Positions 52,416 through 60,516 of a stretch of DNA of 64,000 nt are shown here, one piece after another. Location: positions 26,768-90,767 of the forward strand of contig DASRKX010000017.1 of assembly GCA_035648735.1 (NCBI GenBank), read 5' to 3'. Below the pieces are notes generated by a model, which worked only from the letters and a program-made list of their open reading frames with translations, ran no database searches and had not been told where the DNA came from. This DNA comes from REEB95 sp035648735 (GTDB lineage: Bacteria; Pseudomonadota; Alphaproteobacteria; ATCC43930; CGMCC-115725). The position numbers and the translations under genes are program-made. Position 1 is the first letter of the stretch, and every line of letters begins with the position of its first letter.

Positions 52416-53387
52416 TTAGATATGCTCTAAGCTAGATAACAGCTCTGTAATATCAGGGGGTAAGGGGCTACGGAACTCGAGATATTCGGCGGTTTCCGGG
52501 TGCCGAAACCCCAATAGGTAGGCATGCAAGGCCTGCCGTTTAAGGGCTGCCGCCACGGCGCGCGGCCCGACGGGGAGCCGGGCTAGCCGCGCCGGCAAGC
52601 CGCGTCCCTTATAAAGCGGGTCGCCAATCAGGGGGTTCCCCTTTTCCGTTAAATGCACGCGGATTTGATGGGTGCGGCCGCTGCCGAGCACGCATTCGAC
52701 CAGTGCTGCCGCCATGCCGAAGGGTTTGAGCACCTGATAGCGCGTCGTCGCGGCTTTGCCCCGGCCGGTCACCACCGCCATCTTCTTGCGGTCGCGCGCG
52801 CTGCGGCCGATCGCGCCGAGTATCTCGCCGCTCTTGGGCGAGGGCACCCCCCAGACCACCGCCTGGTAAGCCCGGGTGATGTCGCGCTTGGCGAAGGCCT
52901 CCGAGAGGGCGCGGTGCGTCGCATCGGTCTTGGCGACGACCATCAGCCCGCTCGTGTCCTTGTCGAGGCGGTGGACGATGCCCGGCCGCTTCACGCCGCC
53001 GATGCCCGCCAGGCTGTCGCCGCAATGCGCGACCAGGGCGTTGACCAGCGTCCGGTCCGGATTGCCGGCGGCCGGGTGGACGACGAGGCCGGCCGGCTTG
53101 TCGAGCACCAGTAGATGCGAGTCTTCATGGATGATCGCCAAGTCCATTGCCTGCGGTTCGATTCGGTCGCTAGTCGGCGCCGGTACCACGACAGTGAAGA
53201 TCTGGCCGGGCTTGACCCGGAAGGCCGGGTCGGTGACTGGCTGGCCGGCGAGGCTGACATAGCCTTCTTCGACCAGCCGCTTCAGCCGCGACCGCGACAG
53301 GCCGGCCATCTGGCCCGCCAGCAGCCGGTCGAGCCGTTCACCCTCCTGGTCGGCGCCGACCGTCGCCTGGGTTGCTTCGTCTGACAT
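52416..53387 (-). CDS. rluD: Ribosomal RNA pseudouridine synthase, RluD family
   Basis: A 323-residue pseudouridine synthase that modifies 23S rRNA. An N-terminal S4 domain (EGERLDRLLAGQMAGLSRSR) is followed by the catalytic core PGIVHRLDKDTSGLMVVAK with aspartate D142, then GSGRTHQIRVHLTEKGNP. The catalytic site is intact and length is normal. I chose the ATG at 53387, after which the family sequence begins. The start shares CATG with an in-frame ATG of the divergent small membrane gene. rpoH follows. Confidence 0.93.
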   Translation of the reverse strand: MSDEATQATVGADQEGERLDRLLAGQMAGLSRSRLKRLVEEGYVSLAGQPVTDPAFRVKPGQIFTVVVPAPTSDRIEPQAMDLAIIHEDSHLLVLDKPAGLVVHPAAGNPDRTLVNALVAHCGDSLAGIGGVKRPGIVHRLDKDTSGLMVVAKTDATHRALSEAFAKRDITRAYQAVVWGVPSPKSGEILGAIGRSARDRKKMAVVTGRGKAATTRYQVLKPFGMAAALVECVLGSGRTHQIRVHLTEKGNPLIGDPLYKGRGLPARLARLPVGPRAVAAALKRQALHAYLLGFRHPETAEYLEFRSPLPPDITELLSSLEHI

Positions 53388-53409
53388 GGCCGCTAAAGTG
53401 ATCCCGAAC

Positions 53410-53712
53410 ATGCGCGCCCTCAAGCTTCTGGTGATTTTCCTTGGCCTGCTCCTGGTGGTCGGCGTCGCCGCGTTGGCGGTCGGCGTCGTCTATCGGATGC
53501 AGCGCCTGCCGACGCATCAGCCGGCGGCGTTGGCCGACCGCATCGAGCTGCCGCCGGGCGCCAAGCTCGGCACGACCGAGGTGGCGAACGGTCGGCTGGT
53601 CATCCGCATCGACTTGCCGGGCGGCGGCGGCGAGATCCTGCTCTTCGACCTCGCCTCGGGCGCCCGCCTCGGCACGATCGAGATCGCGCCGGCGCCTTCC
53701 GCCCGACCTTGA
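53410..53712 (+). CDS. Small single-span membrane protein (DUF6476-like)
   Basis: A 100-residue protein beginning MRALKLLVIFLGLLLVVGVA, a single N-terminal membrane span, followed by a periplasmic beta-rich domain (LPPGAKLGTTEVANGRLVIR and EILLFDLASGARLGTIEIAP). It resembles DUF6476 proteins encoded beside rluD in alphaproteobacteria; that match is from memory. An ATG at 53386 or GTG at 53398 is an alternative start, but neither has a ribosome site. Function unknown. Confidence 0.65.
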   Translation: MRALKLLVIFLGLLLVVGVAALAVGVVYRMQRLPTHQPAALADRIELPPGAKLGTTEVANGRLVIRIDLPGGGGEILLFDLASGARLGTIEIAPAPSARP

Positions 53713-53715
53713 GCG

Positions 53716-53772
53716 GCTGTCACAATCGGTTTGCACGCTGTCACAATCGAGTCGGGCGGTGCGTCACGATCG
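53716..53772 (+). repeat. Three tandem direct repeats GTCACRATCG upstream of the decarboxylase
   Basis: GCTGTCACAATCG occurs at 53716-53728 and exactly again at 53737-53749, 21 bases apart. A third, degenerate copy (CGTCACGATCG) ends at 53772, 23 bases on. Spacing near two helical turns puts them on one face of the DNA, as at regulator-binding sites. Confidence 0.6.
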
Positions 53773-53824
53773 CCCGCGCGTTTCCAGATGATCTCGAAGC
53801 GTGTACGGTGTGCTACGCAGGCGG

Positions 53825-53852
53825 AAAAAATTTACTATTCAGTGAATTTTTT
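53825..53852. promoter_or_regulatory. AT-rich palindrome in the decarboxylase upstream region
   Basis: A 28-base near-perfect inverted repeat: the arms AAAAAATTTACT and AGTGAATTTTTT match except for one position and flank ATTC. In this GC-rich setting it is exceptional and may be an operator or an UP-element-like promoter part. Confidence 0.55.
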
Positions 53853-53994
53853 CTTGCATCATGGCGCGATGAGCGTATCTAAAACGACAGACGCACTCGC
53901 ACGTGCCTATGGCCCATCGTGGTTATGCAACGACGTAACGCGTCCTTTTTGGCAGACCCGGTCGAGGGGGACCGGTCCCGAGAGGGAGGACGAT

Positions 53995-54111
53995 ATGGTT
54001 GCAATCCAAAGCAGGGCCCCCGCGCCCTGCCGCCGACTGTTTGAATATCCGGCCTGGGCCGCTGGCGTAGTTAGCCACTGCGTAAGCGTTCCCCCGAGCG
54101 TCCTGAATTGA
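53995..54111 (+). CDS. Putative leader peptide upstream of the decarboxylase (38 aa)
   Basis: A short frame MVAIQSRAPAPCRRLFEYPA onward with an outstanding ribosome site, GAGGGAGGA at 53982-53990, close before the ATG. The peptide has Pro, Arg and Ser but no domain. Hairpins flank and overlap it: 53958-53975 with CCGGTC/GACCGG and 54011-54030 with GCAGGGC/GCCCTGC. It may be translated to control the downstream gene, as leader peptides do for ornithine decarboxylase in enterobacteria. Confidence 0.5.
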   Translation: MVAIQSRAPAPCRRLFEYPAWAAGVVSHCVSVPPSVLN

Positions 54112-54133
54112 GCAAAGCGTCCGTTTGGACTCC

Positions 54134-54165
54134 GCGCTGCCGCATTCGGCGGGCGCGCTTTTCTT
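54134..54165 (+). terminator. Terminator-like attenuator hairpin in the decarboxylase leader
   Basis: GCGC-t-GCCG and CGGC-gg-GCGC fold around CATT and are followed by CTTTTCTT. It lies between the leader frame stop (54111) and the decarboxylase start (54215), where an attenuator would be placed. The unequal bulges keep confidence moderate. Confidence 0.5.
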
Positions 54166-54214
54166 CACCTGCGCGCGGCGGGATGCCGGCAGCGCCCTTG
54201 CTTGGGAATTCGTG

Positions 54215-55345
54215 ATGAACAAAAAGATCGCCAAATTCTTGGCGGAGACGCAGCCCGAGACGCCGTGCCTCGTCGTCGATCTCGACGTCGTGGGGCAGGC
54301 CTACAAGCTGCTCCGCCGCTACCTGCCGCTGGCCCGCGTCTTCTATGCGGTGAAGGCCAATCCGGCGACGGAAGTCGTCGGCCTGCTCAAGGATCTCGGC
54401 TCGAGCTTCGACACGGCCAGCCGCGGCGAGGTCGATCTCTGCCTCGATCGCGGCGTCGCCGCGGAGAACATCTCCTTTGGCAACACCATCAAGAAAGAGC
54501 GCGACATTGCCTATGCCTATCAAAAGGGTGTGCGGCTGTTCGCCTTCGATAGCCAGGGCGAGCTTGAGAAGCTTGCCCGCTCGGCGCCAGGGGCTCGCGT
54601 CTTCTGCCGCATCCTGGTCGAGTGCACCGGCGCCGATTGGCCGCTGTCGCGAAAATTCGGTTGCGCGCCGGAAATGGCGGTCGATCTCCTGCGCCAGGCC
54701 CGCGATCTCGGGCTGGATCCTTATGGTATTTCCTTCCACGTCGGCTCCCAGCAGACTGATCTGTCGCAATGGGACGGCGCCATCGGCCGCGCGGCCCAGA
54801 TGTTCTCCCTCCTCGCCGAGGCGGACATCAATCTGCGCATGGTCAATATCGGCGGCGGCTTCCCGGCGAAGTACCGCGGCGACGTGCCGGCGGTGATCAA
54901 CTACGCCAATGCCGTGATGACCGCGATGACCAACCATTTCGGCAACAACCTGCCGGAGATGATCATCGAGCCGGGCCGCTCCATCGTCGGCGACGCCGGC
55001 CTTATCCAGAGCGAGGTCGTGCTGATCTCGAAGAAATCGGCCAACGATCCGAAGCGTTGGGTCTATCTCGATATCGGCAAGTTCAGCGGCCTGGCCGAGA
55101 CGATGGACGAGGCGATCAAATACAAGATCAAGACGCCGGCCGATGGCGGCCCCCGCGGACCGACCGTGATCGCGGGCCCGACCTGCGATTCGGCCGATAT
55201 CCTGTACGAGCGCACGGTCTATCGTCTGCCGCTCGACCTCAAGGTCGGCGATAAGGTCGAGATTCTGTCGACCGGCGCCTATACGTCGAGCTATTCGTCG
55301 GTCGGCTTCAACGGCTTCGCGCCGCTCAAGACCTACTGCATCTGA
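54215..55345 (+). CDS. speF: Ornithine/lysine decarboxylase, alanine-racemase-like fold
   Basis: A 376-residue PLP enzyme of the eukaryotic-type (fold III) ornithine decarboxylase group that makes putrescine or cadaverine. PLP-binding lysine lies in VFYAVKANPATEVV. FDTASRGEVDLCL, GISFHVGSQQTDLSQW, VNIGGGFPAKY and PGRSIVGDAG match, and the C-terminal catalytic Cys segment is in GPTCDSADIL. Start is the ATG at 54215, with GGGA about 8 bases upstream. A long leader with a leader frame and attenuator precedes it, compatible with the Rfam speF leader RNA described in alphaproteobacteria. Choice between ornithine and lysine is uncertain. Confidence 0.93.
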   Translation: MNKKIAKFLAETQPETPCLVVDLDVVGQAYKLLRRYLPLARVFYAVKANPATEVVGLLKDLGSSFDTASRGEVDLCLDRGVAAENISFGNTIKKERDIAYAYQKGVRLFAFDSQGELEKLARSAPGARVFCRILVECTGADWPLSRKFGCAPEMAVDLLRQARDLGLDPYGISFHVGSQQTDLSQWDGAIGRAAQMFSLLAEADINLRMVNIGGGFPAKYRGDVPAVINYANAVMTAMTNHFGNNLPEMIIEPGRSIVGDAGLIQSEVVLISKKSANDPKRWVYLDIGKFSGLAETMDEAIKYKIKTPADGGPRGPTVIAGPTCDSADILYERTVYRLPLDLKVGDKVEILSTGAYTSSYSSVGFNGFAPLKTYCI

Positions 55346-56070
55346 TTGAAGCTCTGTCGCGACCAGAACGGCCGGGCCTCGCGCCCGGCCGTTCTGCTTT
55401 GCGGGTGCAGCCCGGCGATCTCGTTCAACAGCTTCTGCTGCATCGCTTGGGCGAAGGAAGCGAAATCCTCGACCTGGAGCAGGAACGAGCCTTCGCCGCC
55501 AACCACATACTGGTCGTAATATTTGTCGAGCCAGGGCTCGGTCTTCAGGATGGCAAGCCCGTTCACCGTGATGCCCTTGGCGACCAGGGCGTCGCGCACG
55601 CTGTCCGGCGCGGGGCCGATATTCGCCATGCCGTCGCCTGACAGATCGATGATCCGGCGCGCCGGCTTATCGCCGAGGCGGGTGAAGGCCGCGGCGGAGG
55701 CCAGCAGCGCGTCGCCGATCGCCGTCAGGCCGGCCGAGCTGCGCCGCGTTGCCCGCAACGTCTTGGCGAAAGCCGCCGCCGAGGCGGCGTCCGAGACCTT
55801 CGTCCAATCGACGCTCACCACCTGCCTGTCGCGGTCCGACCATTCCAGCACCAGCACGTCGATGGCGCCCTGGGCACCGCCGTGGATCGCCGCCAATACC
55901 GCCGGGCTCTCGAAGGCTCGGGCGATGCCCTCGTGCTGCAGCCGATATTCGTCGGCATCGACGCTGCCCGAAACGTCGACGGCCATGACCAGGGCAACGT
56001 CCACGGCAGCGGCGCGCGCCGGACCGGCGAGGAGGAGCAAGGTCAGCGACAGCAGCAGGCGAGGGGTCAT
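55333..56070 (-). CDS. DUF1194 domain-containing secreted protein (VWA-like)
   Basis: A 245-residue protein with a signal peptide (LLLSLTLLLLAGPARA) and a von Willebrand A-like domain: VALVMAVDVSGSVDADEYRL gives the DxSxS metal site, and LSGDGMANIG the second metal-binding loop. This is DUF1194, of unknown function. The C-terminal 20 residues (RTAGREARPFWSRQSFNQMQ) are translated from the decarboxylase terminator hairpin and overlap the decarboxylase end by 13 bases, so they may not be conserved. Start is the ATG at 56070. Confidence 0.88.
   Translation of the reverse strand: MTPRLLLSLTLLLLAGPARAAAVDVALVMAVDVSGSVDADEYRLQHEGIARAFESPAVLAAIHGGAQGAIDVLVLEWSDRDRQVVSVDWTKVSDAASAAAFAKTLRATRRSSAGLTAIGDALLASAAAFTRLGDKPARRIIDLSGDGMANIGPAPDSVRDALVAKGITVNGLAILKTEPWLDKYYDQYVVGGEGSFLLQVEDFASFAQAMQQKLLNEIAGLHPQSRTAGREARPFWSRQSFNQMQ
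55364..55400 (+). terminator. Rho-independent terminator after the decarboxylase
   Basis: A perfect 14-bp stem (55364-55377 with 55383-55396) and a 5-base loop, followed by CTTT, begins 18 bases after the decarboxylase stop. It lies inside the coding end of the convergent DUF1194 gene. Confidence 0.85.
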
Positions 56071-56185
56071 GGCTGGAGCATAGGGAAACACAAGGGCCAT
56101 GCCTTTCGAGTGCTTGCAGGGATGCGCGTCACCCAACATAATCATTCCCGACGTGCCGTGCATTTCCCAGCGGATACGATTCAGC

Positions 56186-56629
56186 ATGCGTTTCATCGCT
56201 CTGTGCGGCCTCGTGGCGGGGTTTGCCGCCGTATTGCCCGCCGTCGCGGCCGAGGGGCCGACCAACACGAGCTGCGCCGCCATTGCCTTCCGCCCGGTGG
56301 CGCCGGGCGACACTGACGGCGAGCAGACGGCCGCCTATTACAAATCGCATCTCGGCCGCATCGAGATCCGCACCGTAGTGCAAGGCGGAAAATCCGAGCG
56401 CTATTTCGTCATCCTGAACGGGGAGCCGCTGAAGCCGGTGGCCCGCGTGCCCGATGCGGTGGTGGCCTGCGCCAAGGCCAAGCGCCTGACGGCGCCTGCC
56501 AATGCGGAGAGTACCTGCCTGGGCGATCGGCTGATGGTGCTGATCGCGCATACGCCGGAGCAACGCTATCTGCTGCTCTACGCGCATCACGGAAACAACT
56601 GGCATTTCTGCAGCGCCGGCCGCAGCTAG
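56186..56629 (+). CDS. Small secreted hypothetical protein
   Basis: A 147-residue product with a clear signal peptide (MRFIALCGLVAGFAAVLPAV ending AA). The mature part has three Cys that may pair (TSCAAIAF, ACAKAK, STCLGDRL) and a WHFC ending. I recognise no family. The ATG at 56186 was chosen because the signal peptide begins there; the frame is open further upstream. It is divergent from DUF1194 and converges with the S41 protease gene. Confidence 0.75.
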   Translation: MRFIALCGLVAGFAAVLPAVAAEGPTNTSCAAIAFRPVAPGDTDGEQTAAYYKSHLGRIEIRTVVQGGKSERYFVILNGEPLKPVARVPDAVVACAKAKRLTAPANAESTCLGDRLMVLIAHTPEQRYLLLYAHHGNNWHFCSAGRS

Positions 56630-56647
56630 CGCTTATCCGCCGCGCGC

Positions 56648-58252
56648 CTAATGCGCGCCGGCCGCCGTCACATTATGCGCGAGATTGACCGTCGGGACGG
56701 CTGAGTCGTGGTTCAGCATTCGGACGTAAATCGCCGGATGGTCGAGGATCTGCTGGGCCGCCTTGAGGTCGACCGCCCGATCCTTGCGGTCGGCTGGGCA
56801 GGCGGCACGCAGGGCAACCCAGCCATCGTCGCTCAATTCGTCGCGCGGCGTCAAAAGATCGGTGCGCGGACTCTTCTGCACCAGCGCGTTCACGTTTGCA
56901 TTGTCGCCGAGACCGGCGGTGCAGACCGTCGGCACCACGCCGTGATGGTGGAGGATATATCCCTGGGGGGTTACCAGCCGCGCCCAGGTAACGGTCAGCT
57001 CGCCATCGTTCGAGGTGCGGAGCACGGTCTGTACCGTGCCCTTGCCGAAGGAGGCGGTGCCGATGACGATGGCGCGGCCATCGTCCTGCAAGGAGGATGA
57101 GACGATCTCGGACGCGGAGGCGGAGCCACCATTGACCAGGATGGCCAGGGGCAGTTTCTCGGCATGGTGGTCGTTCGGCGCGGCAAAATACTGGAAGCTT
57201 TCCGGGTTACGGCCGATCGTGGTGACGATGGTACCGCTTTCGACGAATTGGCTGACCACTTCGATCGACTGATCGAGCAAGCCGCCCGGGTTGTCGCGCA
57301 GATCGAGCACGATGCCCCTGAGCGCGGCCCCCATCTCGCGATGCGCCCTGGCCAGCGCCGTGACGATGCCGGGGCCGGTGCTCTGGTTGAAGCTGGTGAT
57401 CTTGATCACGGCAATGTCGCCAGCCGGTTTGAAGGTCACCGTCGGCGGCACGAGGTGCATGCGCTTGATCGCCATGACCATCGGCTTTTCGAGGCCGGCG
57501 CGCTGGATGCGCAGCTCGACCTCGCTCGAGTCGGGACCGCGCAGACGCTGCCGTAGCTCGTTTGAGCTCAGAGAAGCGGATAGCACGCCGTCCAGCGCGA
57601 CGATGCGGTCGTCGATACGCAGGCCGGCAAGCGCCGCCGGCGAATCGGCCATCACCGATGTGATGCGCACGCCGCCGTCGTCATTGTCGAGGATGACGCC
57701 GATGCCGCCATAGCCGTCACGCGCCGCGCGCCATTCGCGCGCTAGTGCGGGCCGTGCATAATGCGAGAAAGGGTCGAGCGTAGCGAGAGTCGCGTCGATC
57801 ACGCCCTCATCGAGCCGGTCGACAGGCTCCGTCGCGACGGCGGAAGAGGTCTCCCGCGCCGTGGCGAGCAGGGAAGCGGTCAGCTTGCCCCATTCGACGC
57901 TGTCGAAGGGCTGCGGCGCCTCGAAGCGCCAGCTGTCTTCGCCGCGATGCAGGACGACGAAATTACCCTCGCGCGTCGCCGAAAGCGCCGGATCGATCGC
58001 CGGCAGATGCGCTAGGCCGGCCAGCGTCAGCGTTCCGGCTTCGGTCGCTTCCAGATGGTATTGGATCAGGCTTTCATAGACTTCGCCAAAGAGGCGCGCT
58101 TCGGCCGCGTCGCCAGGCATGGACGAGGTCATGGCCGTCTGCGGTCCGACGCACGCCGTAAGCGCCAGCGAGGCGAGCGCCGTGGCCTTTAGCAGACCCC
58201 CCCGAAGCAGCACCCCCACGCTATCCCCATCAGACCGAAGAGACCAGATCAT
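56648..58252 (-). CDS. S41-family C-terminal processing protease (lipoprotein)
   Basis: A 534-residue periplasmic serine protease. The signal region ends in a lipobox, LTAC, so it is likely lipid-anchored. A PDZ domain (GYGGIGVILDNDDGGVRITS, GLRIDDRIVALDG) is followed by the S41 core: ALRGIVLDLRDNPGGLLDQS, the catalytic Ser in GGSASASEIV and the Lys in SFGKGTVQTV. The Ser-Lys dyad is intact. The N-terminal segment between lipobox and PDZ and the C-terminal tail are not recognisable. CtpA-like enzymes trim C termini of envelope proteins. Confidence 0.88.
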   Translation of the reverse strand: MIWSLRSDGDSVGVLLRGGLLKATALASLALTACVGPQTAMTSSMPGDAAEARLFGEVYESLIQYHLEATEAGTLTLAGLAHLPAIDPALSATREGNFVVLHRGEDSWRFEAPQPFDSVEWGKLTASLLATARETSSAVATEPVDRLDEGVIDATLATLDPFSHYARPALAREWRAARDGYGGIGVILDNDDGGVRITSVMADSPAALAGLRIDDRIVALDGVLSASLSSNELRQRLRGPDSSEVELRIQRAGLEKPMVMAIKRMHLVPPTVTFKPAGDIAVIKITSFNQSTGPGIVTALARAHREMGAALRGIVLDLRDNPGGLLDQSIEVVSQFVESGTIVTTIGRNPESFQYFAAPNDHHAEKLPLAILVNGGSASASEIVSSSLQDDGRAIVIGTASFGKGTVQTVLRTSNDGELTVTWARLVTPQGYILHHHGVVPTVCTAGLGDNANVNALVQKSPRTDLLTPRDELSDDGWVALRAACPADRKDRAVDLKAAQQILDHPAIYVRMLNHDSAVPTVNLAHNVTAAGAH

Positions 58253-58274
58253 GGTTACTAGATTTTTATGTCAT

Positions 58275-58343
58275 CCCCGCAACCAATCCTGCCTTCGGGC
58301 GTTGCGGGGCGCAAGCGGGAAAGACGGTTAAACCGTCCTTTTT
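58275..58343. repeat. Two inverted repeats between rnr and the S41 gene
   Basis: CCCCGCAAC (58275-58283) pairs with GTTGCGGGG (58301-58309). A second hairpin, GACGGT/ACCGTC (58323-58337), follows and is bordered by TTTTT on the plus strand and TTT on the minus strand. They may end the rnr transcript or be repeat elements. Confidence 0.5.
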
Positions 58344-58383
58344 CAATGATTGCGAAGCCGCGGCTGGGTCGGGGGAAACAGCC

Positions 58384-60516
58384 TTAACGCCGACGCTTGC
58401 CGGGGCGTCGTTCGGTGGGGCCCGTGAGGACTCGCGGTTTTTCCTCGGCAAGGGAGAATAAAAGGCTGCCGGTGACGGTGTTGGCCTCGGCGAGACGCAC
58501 GGCCAGCTGGTCGCCGAGCGTGTAGGTCTTCCCGGTGCGGCGGCCGCGCAGGCGATGCCGCTCCTCGTCGTGGAAGAAGAAGTCCTCGCCGAGACTCCGG
58601 ATCGGGATAAGCCCGTCCGCGCCGGATTCGTCGAGCGTCACGAACAACCCGGCGCGGGTGACGCCATTGATGCGGCCGCTGAACTCGGCGCCGACGCGCT
58701 CTGCCAGGAACGCCGCGGTGTAGCGGTCATTGGCGCTGCGCTCGGCCGCGGCGGCGCGGCGCTCGGTCATCGAGATTTGTTCGCCGATTGCCTTGAAGTC
58801 CTCGGCCTCGCGCGGCAGCCCGTCGGAGCCGAAGCGGTGGCCGGAGATCAGCGCGCGATGGACCAGCAAATCGGCATAACGCCGGATCGGCGAGGTGAAA
58901 TGCGCGTAGCGTTTCAGCGCCAGGCCGAAATGGCCGATATTGTCCGGGCTGTATTCCGCCTGCGCCTGGCTGCGCAGCACGAGCTGATGGATCAGCGTCT
59001 CGTAGGGCGTGCCCTTGGCGCGCTTGAGGATGACGTTGAACTGGTGCGGCGTCACGACCTGGCCTTTGGCCAAGGCGAGGCCGCGAATGCCGATGCCATC
59101 GAGGAAGCGGGAAAGGGCGGCCACCCGCTCGGGCGCGGGCGAATCGTGAATGCGATACATGCAGGGCTGCTTGAGGCGCTCCAGCGTTTCGGCCGCCGCG
59201 ACATTGGCGGCGATCATCAGCTCTTCGATGAGTTTGTGGCTGTCGAGGCGGGCGCGCGGCTCGATGCGCGCAATGCGGCCGCTGGGATCGAGCAGGATGC
59301 GGCGCTCGGGCAGATCGAGATCCAGCGTGCCGCGCCGGTTGCGGGCCGTTTCGAGCACCCGGAAGACGTCGTAGAGCGGCTTCAGCACCGGATCGACCAA
59401 CGCGACGGTCTTGTCGCTCGGCCGCCCGTCGATCGCCGCCTGCGCTTCCTCGTAAGTGAGGCGCGCCGCCGAGCGCATCAGCCCTCGGCGGAAGCGGTGG
59501 CGCGTCAGATTGCCCTGGCCGTCGATCCAGAGCTCGACGGTCATGCAGGCACGCTCGACGCCTGGCTTGAGCGAGCAGAGCTCGTTGGAGAGCGCCTCGG
59601 GCAGCATCGGCACCACCCGGTCGGGGAAATAGACCGAGTTGCCCCGCTCGCGCGCGGCTTGGTCAAGCGCGTCATGGGGGCGCACGTACCAGGCGACGTC
59701 GGCGATGGCGACCATGGCGTGCCAGGCGCCGTCCTGCGCCGGATCGGGTGCTGCCCAAACCGCGTCGTCGAAATCGCGCGCGTCGGCACCGTCGATAGTG
59801 ATTAGCGGCACTTCGCGCAGATCGGCGCGGTCGCCGAGGGCGACCGGCTGCGCCGCGGCGGCGAGATCGAGCGCCGGCTGGGGGAAAGGAACGGGGATGC
59901 CGTGGCTGTGGATGGCGATGAGGCTGAAGGCGCGCGGATCGCTGCTGTCGCCGACGCGTTCGACGACACGCGCCGAGGGCAGACCCATGCGCGCATCGGC
60001 GACGACTTCGGCGAGTACGATCTCGCCGTTCTGCGCGCCCAGCGCGTCGTTGGCGGCGACGCGAAACTCGCTGCGCAGCTTGCGGTCGGTCGGCTCGATG
60101 CGGCCGCCTTCGGGCGTGATGCGGTAGATACCGATGACGCGATCCAGCGCGCCGCCCAGTGCCCGGACGATGCGCGCCTCGTAATGGCGGGGGCCGAGCT
60201 GCGCGAAACGCGCCACCGCACGCTCACCGACGCCCAGCGCCGGCGCGCCGCGTTCCGCGATCACGGTGATGGTGAGGGTCTCGCCCTGAAAGCCGACCGG
60301 CCGGCCGAGCATTTCGCCGTCGAGGTCGAGCCCGGTGATCTCGACAATGCCGATTTCGGGAAGATCCCCGCCGCCGGTGCGGCGGCCGGGGCGTCGGTCG
60401 TTATTCGGCCGCCGCTGCTGCCGTCTTGGCCGATTTCTTCTTGGCGGTCTTTTTGGCACGGGGGCCGGATCCTTTCGCGCGTGTCTGCGCCTTGTCGGCG
60501 TTGCGGGCGCGCGCAC
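58384..60516 (-). CDS. rnr: Ribonuclease R, lacking the N-terminal HTH region
   Basis: A 3'-5' exoribonuclease of the RNR family. The catalytic domain shows ITIDGADARDFDDAVWA with its metal-binding acids, GNSVYFPDRVVPMLPEALSN and HFTSPIRRYADLLVHR, followed by an S1 domain (FSGRINGVTRAGLFVTLDES). It is 710 residues if started at the GTG at 60516, shorter than usual for the family, and lacks the N-terminal helix-turn-helix domain. The first 38 residues are basic and overlap the 3' end of topA in another frame. A GTG at 60459 is an alternative start; no start occurs after the topA stop until residue 69. Confidence 0.9.
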   Translation of the reverse strand: MRAPATPTRRRHARKDPAPVPKRPPRRNRPRRQQRRPNNDRRPGRRTGGGDLPEIGIVEITGLDLDGEMLGRPVGFQGETLTITVIAERGAPALGVGERAVARFAQLGPRHYEARIVRALGGALDRVIGIYRITPEGGRIEPTDRKLRSEFRVAANDALGAQNGEIVLAEVVADARMGLPSARVVERVGDSSDPRAFSLIAIHSHGIPVPFPQPALDLAAAAQPVALGDRADLREVPLITIDGADARDFDDAVWAAPDPAQDGAWHAMVAIADVAWYVRPHDALDQAARERGNSVYFPDRVVPMLPEALSNELCSLKPGVERACMTVELWIDGQGNLTRHRFRRGLMRSAARLTYEEAQAAIDGRPSDKTVALVDPVLKPLYDVFRVLETARNRRGTLDLDLPERRILLDPSGRIARIEPRARLDSHKLIEELMIAANVAAAETLERLKQPCMYRIHDSPAPERVAALSRFLDGIGIRGLALAKGQVVTPHQFNVILKRAKGTPYETLIHQLVLRSQAQAEYSPDNIGHFGLALKRYAHFTSPIRRYADLLVHRALISGHRFGSDGLPREAEDFKAIGEQISMTERRAAAAERSANDRYTAAFLAERVGAEFSGRINGVTRAGLFVTLDESGADGLIPIRSLGEDFFFHDEERHRLRGRRTGKTYTLGDQLAVRLAEANTVTGSLLFSLAEEKPRVLTGPTERRPGKRRR

